A stretch of DNA of 63,037 nucleotides from Thermobacillus sp. ZCTH02-B1 (GTDB taxonomy: Bacteria > Bacillota > Bacilli > Paenibacillales > Paenibacillaceae). The notes below the pieces were generated by a model. It was not told the origin of the DNA. It saw nothing but the letters and a program-made list of their open reading frames with translations, and searched no databases. Where the stretch lies: contig NZ_LZRU01000025.1 of assembly GCF_002159085.1 (NCBI RefSeq), positions 1 through 63,037 on the forward strand, written 5' to 3'. The position numbers and the translations under genes are program-made. Shown in pieces: positions 8,650 through 17,138 of the stretch. The first letter of the stretch is position 1, and each line of letters starts with the position of its first letter.

Positions 8650-9777
8650 ATGACCGTTTCCCCTTCGTTCCTGCTGATGACGGTCCTGCGGAATCTGCGC
8701 GCCGGCCGACGGACGGCGGCCCTGATGATGCTCGGCTTCGTCGCCGGATGGCTGATTCCGGCCGCTCTGCTGTCCGCCGCGCGTTACCAACAGCATGTCC
8801 TGGAGGCCGGGATGATGACGGACGCCCGCCGCATCATTCGGCTCGAGGAACATCCCTCTCCGGAACCCGTCGACGCGCGGACCGGGGACCGGCCGTCCGC
8901 GGCAGAGCTGTACGATCTGCTGCCGGGCCTGGATCCGTCCGTCGAATCCGTAAGCCGCAGGTCGGTGTATACCGGCGTGCTCCACGACGGCGACGGCTGG
9001 CGCCATGCGCTGATCCAGTCCGTCGATCCCTCGTACATCGGGCTGTTCCGGGCGTACATCCGGCACGGCGGCGCTCTCGCCGGCGGCCGGACATGCATTG
9101 CCGGCATCCAGCCGGCCCTGGACTGGTGGGGCGGCTCCGCCGTCGGCAGGGAAATCCGGGTCGGCGCCGGGAGCTGCATCGCGGCGGGAGAGACGGAAGT
9201 CGACGACCGGCACTTGACCGTCGTGGAGGAAGACGGAACGTTCCGGGGATGGACGCAATTGTTCGTGAAGGTGAAGGAATCCGGCGACGTGGACGGGATC
9301 CTTGCGAAAATCCGGCTTGCGGCGGGCGAAGACTGGAGAGTCGAACGCATGGATGAGGCCCTGCGCCGCGAGCGGGCGCAGCTCCTGGAGGTCTATGCCT
9401 TCGTGATCGCGGTCGCGCTGATCGCGCTGCTCTGGTCGCTGCTGAACATCGGCAGCATCATGGCGCTGCTCATGCGCGAGCGAAGGAAGCGGCACGGGAT
9501 CGCACTGGCGATCGGCGCCCGGCCGCGAACCCTCCGGGCGGAGGCGTTCCTCGAGCTGTTCGCCGTCTCGACGTTGTCGCTGATGGCGGTGTTCACCGTG
9601 CTGAAGGCGGCGCAGCCGGTCGTGACGCGGTATCTTTTTCCCGTTCGCCCCGATCCGGCCGTCATGCTGACCGTCTTCGCCCTCCATCTGCTCGTCTGCG
9701 CCGCGGCGGGCTTCGCGCTTACCCGGCGCTACCGGAAACCGGACGTCATCATCCGCCTGATGCGGGAGGCGGATTGA
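8650..9777 (+). CDS. ABC transporter permease, FtsX-like (first subunit)
   Basis: A 375-residue membrane protein with one N-terminal transmembrane segment (around residues 25-42), a large extracellular domain, and three C-terminal segments in the FtsX/MacB arrangement (about 248-268, 303-322, 340-358). It is the first gene of a three-gene module ending in a LolD-type ATPase. A TATAAT lies at 8591-8596 upstream but no convincing -35 was seen. Such modules move lipids, lipoproteins or peptides, or sense antimicrobials; sequence does not decide which. Confidence 0.72.
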   Translation: MTVSPSFLLMTVLRNLRAGRRTAALMMLGFVAGWLIPAALLSAARYQQHVLEAGMMTDARRIIRLEEHPSPEPVDARTGDRPSAAELYDLLPGLDPSVESVSRRSVYTGVLHDGDGWRHALIQSVDPSYIGLFRAYIRHGGALAGGRTCIAGIQPALDWWGGSAVGREIRVGAGSCIAAGETEVDDRHLTVVEEDGTFRGWTQLFVKVKESGDVDGILAKIRLAAGEDWRVERMDEALRRERAQLLEVYAFVIAVALIALLWSLLNIGSIMALLMRERRKRHGIALAIGARPRTLRAEAFLELFAVSTLSLMAVFTVLKAAQPVVTRYLFPVRPDPAVMLTVFALHLLVCAAAGFALTRRYRKPDVIIRLMREAD

Positions 9778-9778
9778 C

Positions 9779-11011
9779 ATGACCGGCTACATCCTGTCAA
9801 AATCGCTGCTCATGATCCGGCGACGCTGGAAGGTCCATCTTCCGCTCGCGCTGCAGATGGCCGCCGGCGTCGCGGTGATCCATGTCTGCGCCGCCCTGTG
9901 GGTGTCCGCAGCGGAGGAGTACCGCGTGATCCGGGAAGAAATCGGCGGGACGATCTGGAACATCGTCATCACCCCGGAGCAGCCGTCGAGCCGGCCGCCG
10001 CTCGATTATGAACAATATGCGATGTTGAAGGCGCGGTTCCCCGAAGCGTCGTTCCCGTTCTGCATCGTCCGCACCGTCCACTACACGACGGACGGCGCCG
10101 ACGTTCGCACGGGCCGCCTCCTGTACGCCTCGGACGATTTTCTCGCGTCCGTCCTCCAGAAGGACAGGCCGGGGTTCGAGCGGGGGAACGCGGCGTACGC
10201 GGGAGACGACATCCGGGGACTCCTGGAAGGACGGTACCGGCTGATCTTCGGTCATGTGCCGCCGGAGCTCGGCGCCGGCGGCGAACGGGAGGGAGAAAGC
10301 GGCGGGCGTCTGTCCGTGCTTCCGATGGACGAGCTGGGAGCCGCCGGGGACCGCTTCACCCATCACGATCTGGCGGATTGGCCGCTGGACCGGACGGTGC
10401 TGCTGCCGCTCGCATTCTACGATCCGTCGCATGCGCCGCCGCAAACGCCGGAAAACGCCGCCGTGTTTTGGCTCTCCGTCCGGTTCGACCGCGGCATGGA
10501 CGCGGATGAAGCGATCGGGACCTTCGCGCAGATTCTGGGTCTGCTGGCGGCATGGAACGAGGATTGGAGGTTCGCCGCGGACGCGGCCGGACAGCGCCTC
10601 CTCGGCGGCTATGAAGCGCTCCGGGACGGCGCGGCGGCGGCCGGCGGAGTCGCGGCGCTCGGCCTGGCCATCGTCCTGATCGGCCTTTCCGCCGTCGTGC
10701 AGCTCCTGTTCCTCCGGCGACGGAGGGCGTTCGCCGTCTGCTCCGCATGCGGGGCCCGCAAGGGCGTCCTGTTCGCGGAAATGCTGCTGGAGGCGGCGCT
10801 GCCTTCGTGCGCGGGCGGCGTCGCGGGAGCGGGTCTCGGTTCCTGGTGTCTGTCCGCCTGGGCGGATGCGGTCGGGGTTCGGACGTCTCCCGCCGCCGCG
10901 GCGGGGGCCGCCGTCCTGGCGCTCGCGCCCGCCATGCTCGCCGCGGGTGCGCTGGCGTCCCGGTTCCGGCGCCTGCGGCCGCTCGAAATCTTGAGGGGTG
11001 ATCAGGCATGA
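9779..11011 (+). CDS. ABC transporter permease, FtsX-like (second subunit)
   Basis: A 410-residue membrane protein with the same plan as its neighbour: an N-terminal transmembrane segment (about residues 15-35), a long extracellular region, and three C-terminal segments. The two permeases probably pair as a heterodimer. The start follows the previous stop by one base, and its stop overlaps the ATPase start by four bases (ATGA), so the three genes are translated together. Confidence 0.72.
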   Translation: MTGYILSKSLLMIRRRWKVHLPLALQMAAGVAVIHVCAALWVSAAEEYRVIREEIGGTIWNIVITPEQPSSRPPLDYEQYAMLKARFPEASFPFCIVRTVHYTTDGADVRTGRLLYASDDFLASVLQKDRPGFERGNAAYAGDDIRGLLEGRYRLIFGHVPPELGAGGEREGESGGRLSVLPMDELGAAGDRFTHHDLADWPLDRTVLLPLAFYDPSHAPPQTPENAAVFWLSVRFDRGMDADEAIGTFAQILGLLAAWNEDWRFAADAAGQRLLGGYEALRDGAAAAGGVAALGLAIVLIGLSAVVQLLFLRRRRAFAVCSACGARKGVLFAEMLLEAALPSCAGGVAGAGLGSWCLSAWADAVGVRTSPAAAAGAAVLALAPAMLAAGALASRFRRLRPLEILRGDQA

Positions 11012-11694
11012 CCTTGATCGAACTGACGGACGGGAAGAAGGCGTTCCGGGACGGTGATCGGGAGATGATCGTCTTCGACCGCGTCGGGCTCCGGATTGAC
11101 GCGGGAGACTTCGTCGCGATCACGGGAAGGTCCGGGAGCGGCAAGAGCACGCTGCTGCACATTCTGGGATGCATGGACCGGCTGACGTCGGGGACGTACC
11201 GGTTCAGGGGCGTGCCGGTGGACGGCCTCGGCGACGCGGAGCTCGCCCGCATCCGCGGAAAACATTTCGGCTTCGTCTTCCAGTCGTTCCACCTGATCGA
11301 CGAACTGACGGCGCTGCAGAACGTCGAGGCGCCGATGGGTTACGCCGGGGTGCCGCGGCGGGAACGGCGCGGGCGCGCGCTCGAGCTGCTCCGCCGCGTC
11401 GGCCTTGCGGACAAGGCCGGGCATTATCCGTCCCAACTTTCGGGCGGGCAGCAGCAGCGCGTCGCGATCGCCCGCGCCCTCGCGAACGGTCCGGACGTCA
11501 TCTTCGCCGATGAGCCGACGGGCAGCCTGGACCGTCGGAACGGCGAAAGGATCGAGGAGCTGCTCGTGGAACTGAACCGGCAGGGAACGGCGCTCGTCCT
11601 CGTCACCCACGACGAGCGGCTGGCCTCGCGGGCGCATCGCAGGTTCGTCCTGGAGGACGGCCGGCTGCTGGAACATGGAAGCCCCGGGGGGTGA
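11008..11694 (+). CDS. ABC transporter ATP-binding protein (LolD/MacB type)
   Basis: A 228-residue ATPase: Walker A GRSGSGKST near residue 40, Q-loop VFQSFHLIDELTALQNVE near 90, signature LSGGQQQR near 144, and Walker B VIFADEPTGSLD near 163. The FADEPTG form is typical of the LolD/MacB/FtsE branch that partners FtsX-type permeases. It is coupled to the second permease by a 4 bp overlap and ends at a hairpin that faces the convergent speB gene. Confidence 0.85.
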   Translation: MTLIELTDGKKAFRDGDREMIVFDRVGLRIDAGDFVAITGRSGSGKSTLLHILGCMDRLTSGTYRFRGVPVDGLGDAELARIRGKHFGFVFQSFHLIDELTALQNVEAPMGYAGVPRRERRGRALELLRRVGLADKAGHYPSQLSGGQQQRVAIARALANGPDVIFADEPTGSLDRRNGERIEELLVELNRQGTALVLVTHDERLASRAHRRFVLEDGRLLEHGSPGG

Positions 11695-11705
11695 CCTCCC
11701 GGGGC
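11681..11705. terminator. GC-rich hairpin between the ABC module and speB
   Basis: GCCCCGGGGGG and CCTCCCGGGGC can form an eleven-pair stem with one G-T pair and a three-base loop. It overlaps the stop codon of the ATPase. There is only a weak T-rich tail, so it may act as a bidirectional barrier rather than an efficient terminator. Confidence 0.45.
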
Positions 11706-11725
11706 CGATTGTTCGCATGCATGGA

Positions 11726-12595
11726 TTACTTCACGAAGCCGAGCAGCATCTCGCGCACGATCTTCGCGGCCGCGATCTGCGTCTGCTCGGTCGGGTCGTA
11801 GGCCGGCGCCACCTCCACGAGGTCGCAGCCGACGACCCGCACGTCGGAGCGGGCGATTGCGTGCACGGCTTCCAGCAGTTCCTTCGACGTGATGCCGCCC
11901 GCTTCGGCCGTGCCGGTGCCCGGCGCGCAGGACGGATCGAGCACGTCGATGTCGATCGTCACGTACACGGGCCGCCCCGCGAGTCCCGGCAGCGCACGTT
12001 TCAAAGGCTCCAGCACCTCGAACGGGTGGAAGTTCACGTTCTCCCGCGCGTACTGCCATTCCTCGCGCGAGCCGGAGCGGATGCCGAACTGGTACACGTT
12101 CTTCCCTCCGATGAGCTCCGCCGTTTTGCGGATCGGCGTCGCGTGCGACAGCGGCTCGCCCTCGTATTGCTCGCGCAGGTCCGCGTGCGCGTCGATGTGG
12201 ATGACCGCAAGGTCCGGATATTTCGCGTACACCTCGCGGATGACCGGCCATGAGACGAGATGCTCGCCGCCGAGGCCGACCGGCAGCTTCCCGTCCGCCA
12301 GCACGCGCCGCACGAATTCGCCGATGAGCTCCAGGCTGCGCGCCGCGTTGCCGAACGGCAGCAGCAGATCCCCCGCGTCGAAATAGACAATGTCCTCAAG
12401 GCTGCGGTCGAGATACGGGCTGTACTCCTCGAGACCGACCGACGCCTCGCGGATGCGCGGCGGGCCGAAGCGCGCGCCCGGTCGGAACGAGACGGTGAAG
12501 TCCATCGGCATGCCGTAGATGACCGCCTTCGCCGCCTCGTAGTCTTCGGAGCTCAAGATAAACACGTTGCCGGAATATTTCTGGTCCAGCTTCAA
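11726..12595 (-). CDS. speB: Agmatinase
   Basis: A 289-residue ureohydrolase that converts agmatine to putrescine and urea. Manganese-binding motifs are visible: GGEHLVSWP near residue 112, IHIDAHADLR near 134, and DIDVLDPSCAPGTGT near 220. It is very similar to remembered B. subtilis SpeB, which begins with a short M-[KR]-x-D-x-x-YSG leader. On that basis and because AAAGGGG lies ten bases upstream, I choose the TTG at 12595. It follows speE on the same strand, matching the conserved speE-speB pair. Confidence 0.92.
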   Translation of the reverse strand: MKLDQKYSGNVFILSSEDYEAAKAVIYGMPMDFTVSFRPGARFGPPRIREASVGLEEYSPYLDRSLEDIVYFDAGDLLLPFGNAARSLELIGEFVRRVLADGKLPVGLGGEHLVSWPVIREVYAKYPDLAVIHIDAHADLREQYEGEPLSHATPIRKTAELIGGKNVYQFGIRSGSREEWQYARENVNFHPFEVLEPLKRALPGLAGRPVYVTIDIDVLDPSCAPGTGTAEAGGITSKELLEAVHAIARSDVRVVGCDLVEVAPAYDPTEQTQIAAAKIVREMLLGFVK

Positions 12596-12668
12596 CGCCT
12601 CGCGTCCCCTTTCCATCAAATATGCCGTCCCGGAATCGGGACGGCCGTCCGACCTCGCTCAAGTTCCG

Positions 12669-13499
12669 CTATTTCACCAGTTCCTCGACGAACTTCGGCA
12701 GCGCGAACGCCGCCTTGTGCAGCCGGGGCGAGTAATACTTCGTGTCGATCTCGGGAATCTGCGTCTCGTCCAGGTCGAGCGGGTCGTATTTCTTGCTGCC
12801 CAGCGTGAACGTCCACATGCCGCTCGGGTAGGTCGGCACGTTCGCCCAGTAGGTGCGCACGATCGGGAACACCGCCCGGACGTCGCGGTTCACGTTGCGG
12901 ATCAGGTCCGCCTTGAACCACGGATTGTCGGTCTGCGCGACGAACATGCCGTCTTCCTTCAGCGCGTCGTAGATGCCCTGGTAGAAGCCGCGCGTGAAGA
13001 GCTGCACCGCCGGTCCGACCGGCTCGGTCGAGTCGACCATGATCACGTCGTACGTGTTCTTGTGATCATGGATATGCTTGAACCCGTCGTTCACGATCAC
13101 CTCGACGCGGGGATCGTCCAGACCGGAAGCGATCTGGGGCAGGTACTTCTTCGAATATTCGATCACCTTGCCGTCGATGTCGACCAGGACGGCCCGCTTC
13201 ACCTCGGGATGCTTCAGCACTTCGCGGATGACGCCGCCGTCGCCGCCGCCGACGACCAGCACGTGCTCCGGATTCGGATGGGTGAACAGCGCCGGATGGG
13301 CCACCATCTCGTGATACACGAACTCGTCCCGGTCCGTCGTCATGACCATGCCGTCGAGGAGCAGCATCGTGCCCCATTCCTCGGTCTCGACCAGGGCGAG
13401 GTCCTGGAAGTCCGTCTGTTCGCGGACGTACATTTCCTTCAGCTTCATCGTGATGCCGTAATGGTCCGTCTGTTTCTCGGTGAACCATATCTCCGTCAC
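12669..13499 (-). CDS. speE: Spermidine synthase
   Basis: A 276-residue aminopropyltransferase making spermidine from putrescine and decarboxylated SAM. Motifs include TEKQT at the start, the [16 protein letters not shown] cofactor-binding block near residue 83, and DSTEPVGPA near 155, where the catalytic Asp lies. The start is a GTG, 13499, with an AGAGGG-type site upstream. It is the first gene of the speE-speB operon and divergent from the PBP gene, as in Bacillus. Confidence 0.93.
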   Translation of the reverse strand: MTEIWFTEKQTDHYGITMKLKEMYVREQTDFQDLALVETEEWGTMLLLDGMVMTTDRDEFVYHEMVAHPALFTHPNPEHVLVVGGGDGGVIREVLKHPEVKRAVLVDIDGKVIEYSKKYLPQIASGLDDPRVEVIVNDGFKHIHDHKNTYDVIMVDSTEPVGPAVQLFTRGFYQGIYDALKEDGMFVAQTDNPWFKADLIRNVNRDVRAVFPIVRTYWANVPTYPSGMWTFTLGSKKYDPLDLDETQIPEIDTKYYSPRLHKAAFALPKFVEELVK

Positions 13500-13535
13500 G
13501 TGGACGATCCCTCTTCCCGTTAGATTTCAACCTGT

Positions 13536-13563
13536 ATTATAGACCTTCAAATGGAAAAAGCAA
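13536..13563 (-). promoter_or_regulatory. Candidate promoter of speE-speB
   Basis: Minus strand -35 TTGCTT (13563-13558), 16 bp spacer, -10 TATAAT (13541-13536). The -10 is perfect; the -35 has only the TTG core and C. It lies 37 bp upstream of the speE start. Confidence 0.55.
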
Positions 13564-13687
13564 CAGGCGTTTTCATGGCGTTTTCCCGTTTCCCGGCACG
13601 CCTCCTCCGCCCCTTCCGGCGCCGCGAATAACGGCCTCTTTCGATTTCCATACTAAGGAACATGAGAGAATCCGGGCGGAAAGGACG

Positions 13688-15802
13688 GTGGCGCGCGTGA
13701 CGGATCGGTCGAACGCCGGGACACCGGAAGAACGTGAAAAACGGAAGCGAAAATGGCTCCGCGCCGAGCGGCGGATGGTCCGCCTTGGCCGCCTCCGCAT
13801 GACGGCCGCGGCGCTCGCCTTCCTCCTGCTGCTGGTCGTCTTCGGACTGATGGCCGGGCGGATCTGGCTCGGCGCACAGACGCTGCCGGCCGCCCGCATC
13901 AGCCAGACTTCCTACATCTACGACAGCCGGGGCGGCGTCATCGCCGCGCTGCATGCCGGCGGCCACCGGCGCCCCGTGGAGCTTCAGGAGATCTCGCCGT
14001 ACCTCGTGCAGGCGACGCTCGCGATCGAGGACCGCCGCTTTTTCGAACATCACGGCATCGATCTGCGCGGGCTCGCGCGCGCCGCGCTCGTCAACCTGCG
14101 CAGCCTGTCGGCGAAGCAGGGCGCGAGCACGCTGACGCAGCAGCTCGCGCGCAACCTGTGGCTCTCCCACGAGCGGACCTGGAAGCGGAAGCTGCAGGAA
14201 GCCGTCTATGCGGCGATGCTCGAAATGAAATACGACAAGACGGAAATCCTGACGATGTACCTGAACCAGATCTACTACGGCCACGGCGCCTACGGCATCG
14301 AGGCCGCGGCGGAGCGATACTTCGGCAAGCGCGCGAAGGATCTCACGCTCGCGGAGAGCGCGATGCTCGCCGGCATTCCGAAGGGACCGCGCTACTATTC
14401 GCCCTATCGGGACATGAAGAACGCGAAGGACCGGCAGCGGCTCGTGCTGAACGCGATGGTCGAACAGGGCGTCATCACGCGGGAGGAGGCCGACGCCGCG
14501 TTCCGCGAGGTGCTGCCATTCCGCCCGCCGAAATCGGACGCGGGCGAAGGGTATGCGCCGTATTTCCGCGACTACGTGCGGTCGGTCGTCGTCGACCGGC
14601 TCGGCTTCGACGAGCGGCTGCTCGCCGAAGGCGGCCTCCGCGTCTACACGACGCTCGATCCCGACATCCAGAAGGCCGCCGAGGAGGCGGTGAAGCGCGG
14701 CATTCCCGCGGGTTCGGAACAGCAGGCGGCGCTGGTCGCGATCGATCCGAGGAACGGCCACATCAAGGCGATGGTCGGCGGGCGCGACTACGCGGAGAAC
14801 CAGTACAACCGCGTCCTGGCGAAGACGCGCCAGCCGGGCTCCTCGTTCAAGCCGTTCCTCTATCTGACGGCGCTGGAGCAGGGGATGACGCCGGTCACCC
14901 GCTTCCGGAGCGAGCCGACCGTCTTCACGTACGACGACGGGCGCAGGACGTACGAGCCGCGCAACCACAACGATCATTATTTCATGGACGAGATCGACAT
15001 GCGGACGGCGATCGCGAGCTCGGACAACATCTACGCCGTCCACACGATCATGGCGGTCGGGCCGGAAAATGTCATCGCGACGGCGCGACGCTTCGGCATC
15101 GACAGCCCGATGCAGCCGGTGCCCTCGCTGGCGCTCGGCGCGTTCCCGGTCAGCCCGCTCGAGATGGCGTCCGCATTCGGCGCGCTGGCCGCGGGCGGCG
15201 TGCGGCACGAGCCGGTCGCCGTCCTGCGCATCGAGGACCATGCGGGCCGCGTGCTGTACGAGGCGCAGCCGCCATCGGAGCGGGTGGCGTCGCCCGCGCA
15301 TGCCTACGTCCTGACGCGGCTGCTTGAGAGCGTGTTCGAGCCGGGCGGCACGGCGTACCGCGTGTCGTCCGCGATCCGGCGTCCGGTCGCCGGCAAGACC
15401 GGCACGACCGCCTACGACGCCTGGCTCGTCGGCTACACGCCGGAGCTCGCGGCCGCCGTCTGGGTCGGCTACGACCGGGCCCGCGCGATCACGCGGGCCG
15501 AGGCGCATCGCGCGGCGCCGATCTTCGCCGACTTCATCGAGCGGGCGCTCGCCGGCGTGCCGCCGAAGATGTTCCCGGAGCCGGAGGGCGTCGTGACCGT
15601 CTACATCGATCCCGGGACCGGCAAGCTGGCAAGCGGGGCCTGCCCGCTCCGCCGGGCGGAGACGTTCGTCCTCGGCACCGAACCGGCCGAGGTCTGCGAC
15701 GCGCATGACGAAGCCCCCGAAGAGGAGCCGGCCCCCGTCCGCGCGGACCACGAGATCCGCCGCTCGTGGTGGGAAGACCTGATGCGTTGGTGGACCGGCT
15801 AG
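13688..15802 (+). CDS. pbpG: Class A penicillin-binding protein (transglycosylase/transpeptidase), PbpG-like
   Basis: A 704-residue bifunctional cell-wall synthase: a basic cytoplasmic tail, one transmembrane anchor (about residues 38-57), a GT51 domain with catalytic Glu114 in EDRRFFEHHG, then a transpeptidase domain with Ser385 and Lys388 in SSFK, a SSDN motif near 443, and K570-T-G. All active-site motifs are intact. It is divergent from speE and precedes ywhD, the arrangement of B. subtilis ywhE (pbpG, PBP2d), which works in spore formation. A second GTG nine bases later is an alternative start. Confidence 0.86.
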   Translation: MARVTDRSNAGTPEEREKRKRKWLRAERRMVRLGRLRMTAAALAFLLLLVVFGLMAGRIWLGAQTLPAARISQTSYIYDSRGGVIAALHAGGHRRPVELQEISPYLVQATLAIEDRRFFEHHGIDLRGLARAALVNLRSLSAKQGASTLTQQLARNLWLSHERTWKRKLQEAVYAAMLEMKYDKTEILTMYLNQIYYGHGAYGIEAAAERYFGKRAKDLTLAESAMLAGIPKGPRYYSPYRDMKNAKDRQRLVLNAMVEQGVITREEADAAFREVLPFRPPKSDAGEGYAPYFRDYVRSVVVDRLGFDERLLAEGGLRVYTTLDPDIQKAAEEAVKRGIPAGSEQQAALVAIDPRNGHIKAMVGGRDYAENQYNRVLAKTRQPGSSFKPFLYLTALEQGMTPVTRFRSEPTVFTYDDGRRTYEPRNHNDHYFMDEIDMRTAIASSDNIYAVHTIMAVGPENVIATARRFGIDSPMQPVPSLALGAFPVSPLEMASAFGALAAGGVRHEPVAVLRIEDHAGRVLYEAQPPSERVASPAHAYVLTRLLESVFEPGGTAYRVSSAIRRPVAGKTGTTAYDAWLVGYTPELAAAVWVGYDRARAITRAEAHRAAPIFADFIERALAGVPPKMFPEPEGVVTVYIDPGTGKLASGACPLRRAETFVLGTEPAEVCDAHDEAPEEEPAPVRADHEIRRSWWEDLMRWWTG

Positions 15803-15860
15803 CACGGACGCGGAGGAGGAATACGCCGGAACTTGTCGAAGTAACCTCTTCGACGGGGTG

Positions 15861-16436
15861 ATGGCCATCGCACGGGAACGGAAGTTTACGACCGACGACC
15901 TGTTCCGGGAAACGGGCAACGTGCTGCTCGCGGCAGGCTACGAAGGCTTCACGATCAGCGCGCTCGCCGAACGGCTGCAGGTCTCGAGGAGTGCGCTGTA
16001 CAAATATTATGACAACAAGGACGAGCTCATCTCCGATTTCATGATCCACGAGATGAACCGGTTCCTCGCCGAACTCCGGGAGATCGGGCGGCTGCCGGAT
16101 TTCGAATCCCAGTTCCGGTATCTGCTCGATCTCATGTTCAAGCGGAAAATGATCCATGAGCTGATTGGCAGCGTCCAGCAGATTCGCTCTTCCACCCCCA
16201 AGGTGAAGGCGAATCTCGAACGGCTCGACCGGATGCACCTCGACATGTACGCCTGTCTCGATTCGTTCATCGCGCAGGGACGGCGGGAAGGGAAGTTGCG
16301 TTCCCGGCTGCCCGACGGGCTGGTGCTCGGATTCATCTTCCAGTCCATCATGATCCCCAACCATGCGAACCTTCCTTACGGGGATTGGGTGGCGGCCATC
16401 GAGGACATCCTCCGCCACGGGATCATGAACCGGTGA
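15861..16436 (+). CDS. TetR/AcrR family transcriptional regulator
   Basis: A 191-residue regulator. Residues about 8-55 form the TetR DNA-binding domain: TTDDLFRETGNVLLAAGYEG, then ISALAERLQVSRSALYKYYDNKDELI, with the recognition helix SRSALYKYY. The C-terminal helical domain is the ligand-binding part and has no recognisable ligand. The start is unsure: GTG at 15858 and ATG at 15861 are adjacent and neither has a well-spaced ribosome binding site. It lies between the PBP gene and a convergent ywhD. Confidence 0.82.
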   Translation: MAIARERKFTTDDLFRETGNVLLAAGYEGFTISALAERLQVSRSALYKYYDNKDELISDFMIHEMNRFLAELREIGRLPDFESQFRYLLDLMFKRKMIHELIGSVQQIRSSTPKVKANLERLDRMHLDMYACLDSFIAQGRREGKLRSRLPDGLVLGFIFQSIMIPNHANLPYGDWVAAIEDILRHGIMNR

Positions 16437-16469
16437 ACCGCCCCGGCGCGTGCACCCTATCCGAAGTCA

Positions 16470-16513
16470 AACGGGCTGCCCGCAAGCCTTCCGGCTTGCC
16501 GGGGCAGCCCGTT
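16470..16513. terminator. Long hairpin between tetR and ywhD
   Basis: A nineteen-pair stem with a two-base bulge and a TTCC loop: AACGGGCTGCCC pairs with GGGCAGCCCGTT and GCAAGCC with GGCTTGC. It lies between two convergent genes and probably ends both transcripts, though neither side has a long T-run. Confidence 0.55.
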
Positions 16514-16517
16514 CCGT

Positions 16518-17027
16518 TCATGCGTCCAGCGCGGCCTTGAGCTGTTCCGGCGAACGCTCCCACCATTCCGGGTTGTGACGGATCAACAGGTCCTTCAGCG
16601 CCCGCTTCTCCTCCGGCGACAGTTCGTCCAGCATGAACCGGCGCTTGATCGCGTAATCCAGCCGGTTCACGTGGTCGGCGAGGATCTTCCATCCCCGCTT
16701 CGCCTCCGAGTCGATCAGCATCTCGCTGGCGGTCGCGCCCGCGTAGTACGGCCCGTCGCCGCTCCGGTCGACCGCGACCCAGACGACCCACACCCTCCGT
16801 CCGTTCGGCACGTCCTCCTTGTTCGTGCTGAACTTGATGCCGCGCTCCACCCGGCTTTTCGCGTGCATGGCGCCGATGTCGATATAGGCTTCGCCGCCGT
16901 CGATGATGACGGACGACACGTCGTTCAGGTTGATGCTCCCCGCTCCGAACCCCTTGTGCGTCTGCGAGCTGACGACGTTGAGCGACAGCGTCTTCTTCTT
17001 CTGCGTGCCGCCTTCCTGCTCTTGCAC
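16518..17027 (-). CDS. ywhD: YwhD family protein
   Basis: A 169-residue protein of unknown function. The core THKGFGAGSINLNDVSS, then DIGAMHAKSRVERGIKF and GPYYAGATASEM match the remembered YwhD family. The GTG at 17027 is chosen: GCGGGGGT lies eight bases upstream, and the predicted promoter start point falls downstream of the alternative TTG at 17063. Its position after a PbpG-like PBP and near speE-speB repeats the B. subtilis order. Confidence 0.78.
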   Translation of the reverse strand: MQEQEGGTQKKKTLSLNVVSSQTHKGFGAGSINLNDVSSVIIDGGEAYIDIGAMHAKSRVERGIKFSTNKEDVPNGRRVWVVWVAVDRSGDGPYYAGATASEMLIDSEAKRGWKILADHVNRLDYAIKRRFMLDELSPEEKRALKDLLIRHNPEWWERSPEQLKAALDA

Positions 17028-17065
17028 GAACGATACCCCCGCTTTCCGTTCAGGGTTTGTCAATC

Positions 17066-17094
17066 ATTTTAGCTAATAATCTGTCCGAAGCCAA
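17066..17094 (-). promoter_or_regulatory. Candidate promoter of ywhD
   Basis: Minus strand -35 TTGGCT (17094-17089), 17 bp spacer, -10 TAAAAT (17071-17066). The expected start point near 17059 excludes the TTG at 17063 as a start codon. Confidence 0.5.
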
Positions 17095-17138
17095 CATATA
17101 CATGCCGTAGATGCTTGTCAACGGGAGGTAATCGGTCC

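Noticed and set aside
13547..15919. 790-codon open frame antisense to the PBP gene
   Set aside because: High-GC shadow frame; the sense strand holds a complete class A PBP.
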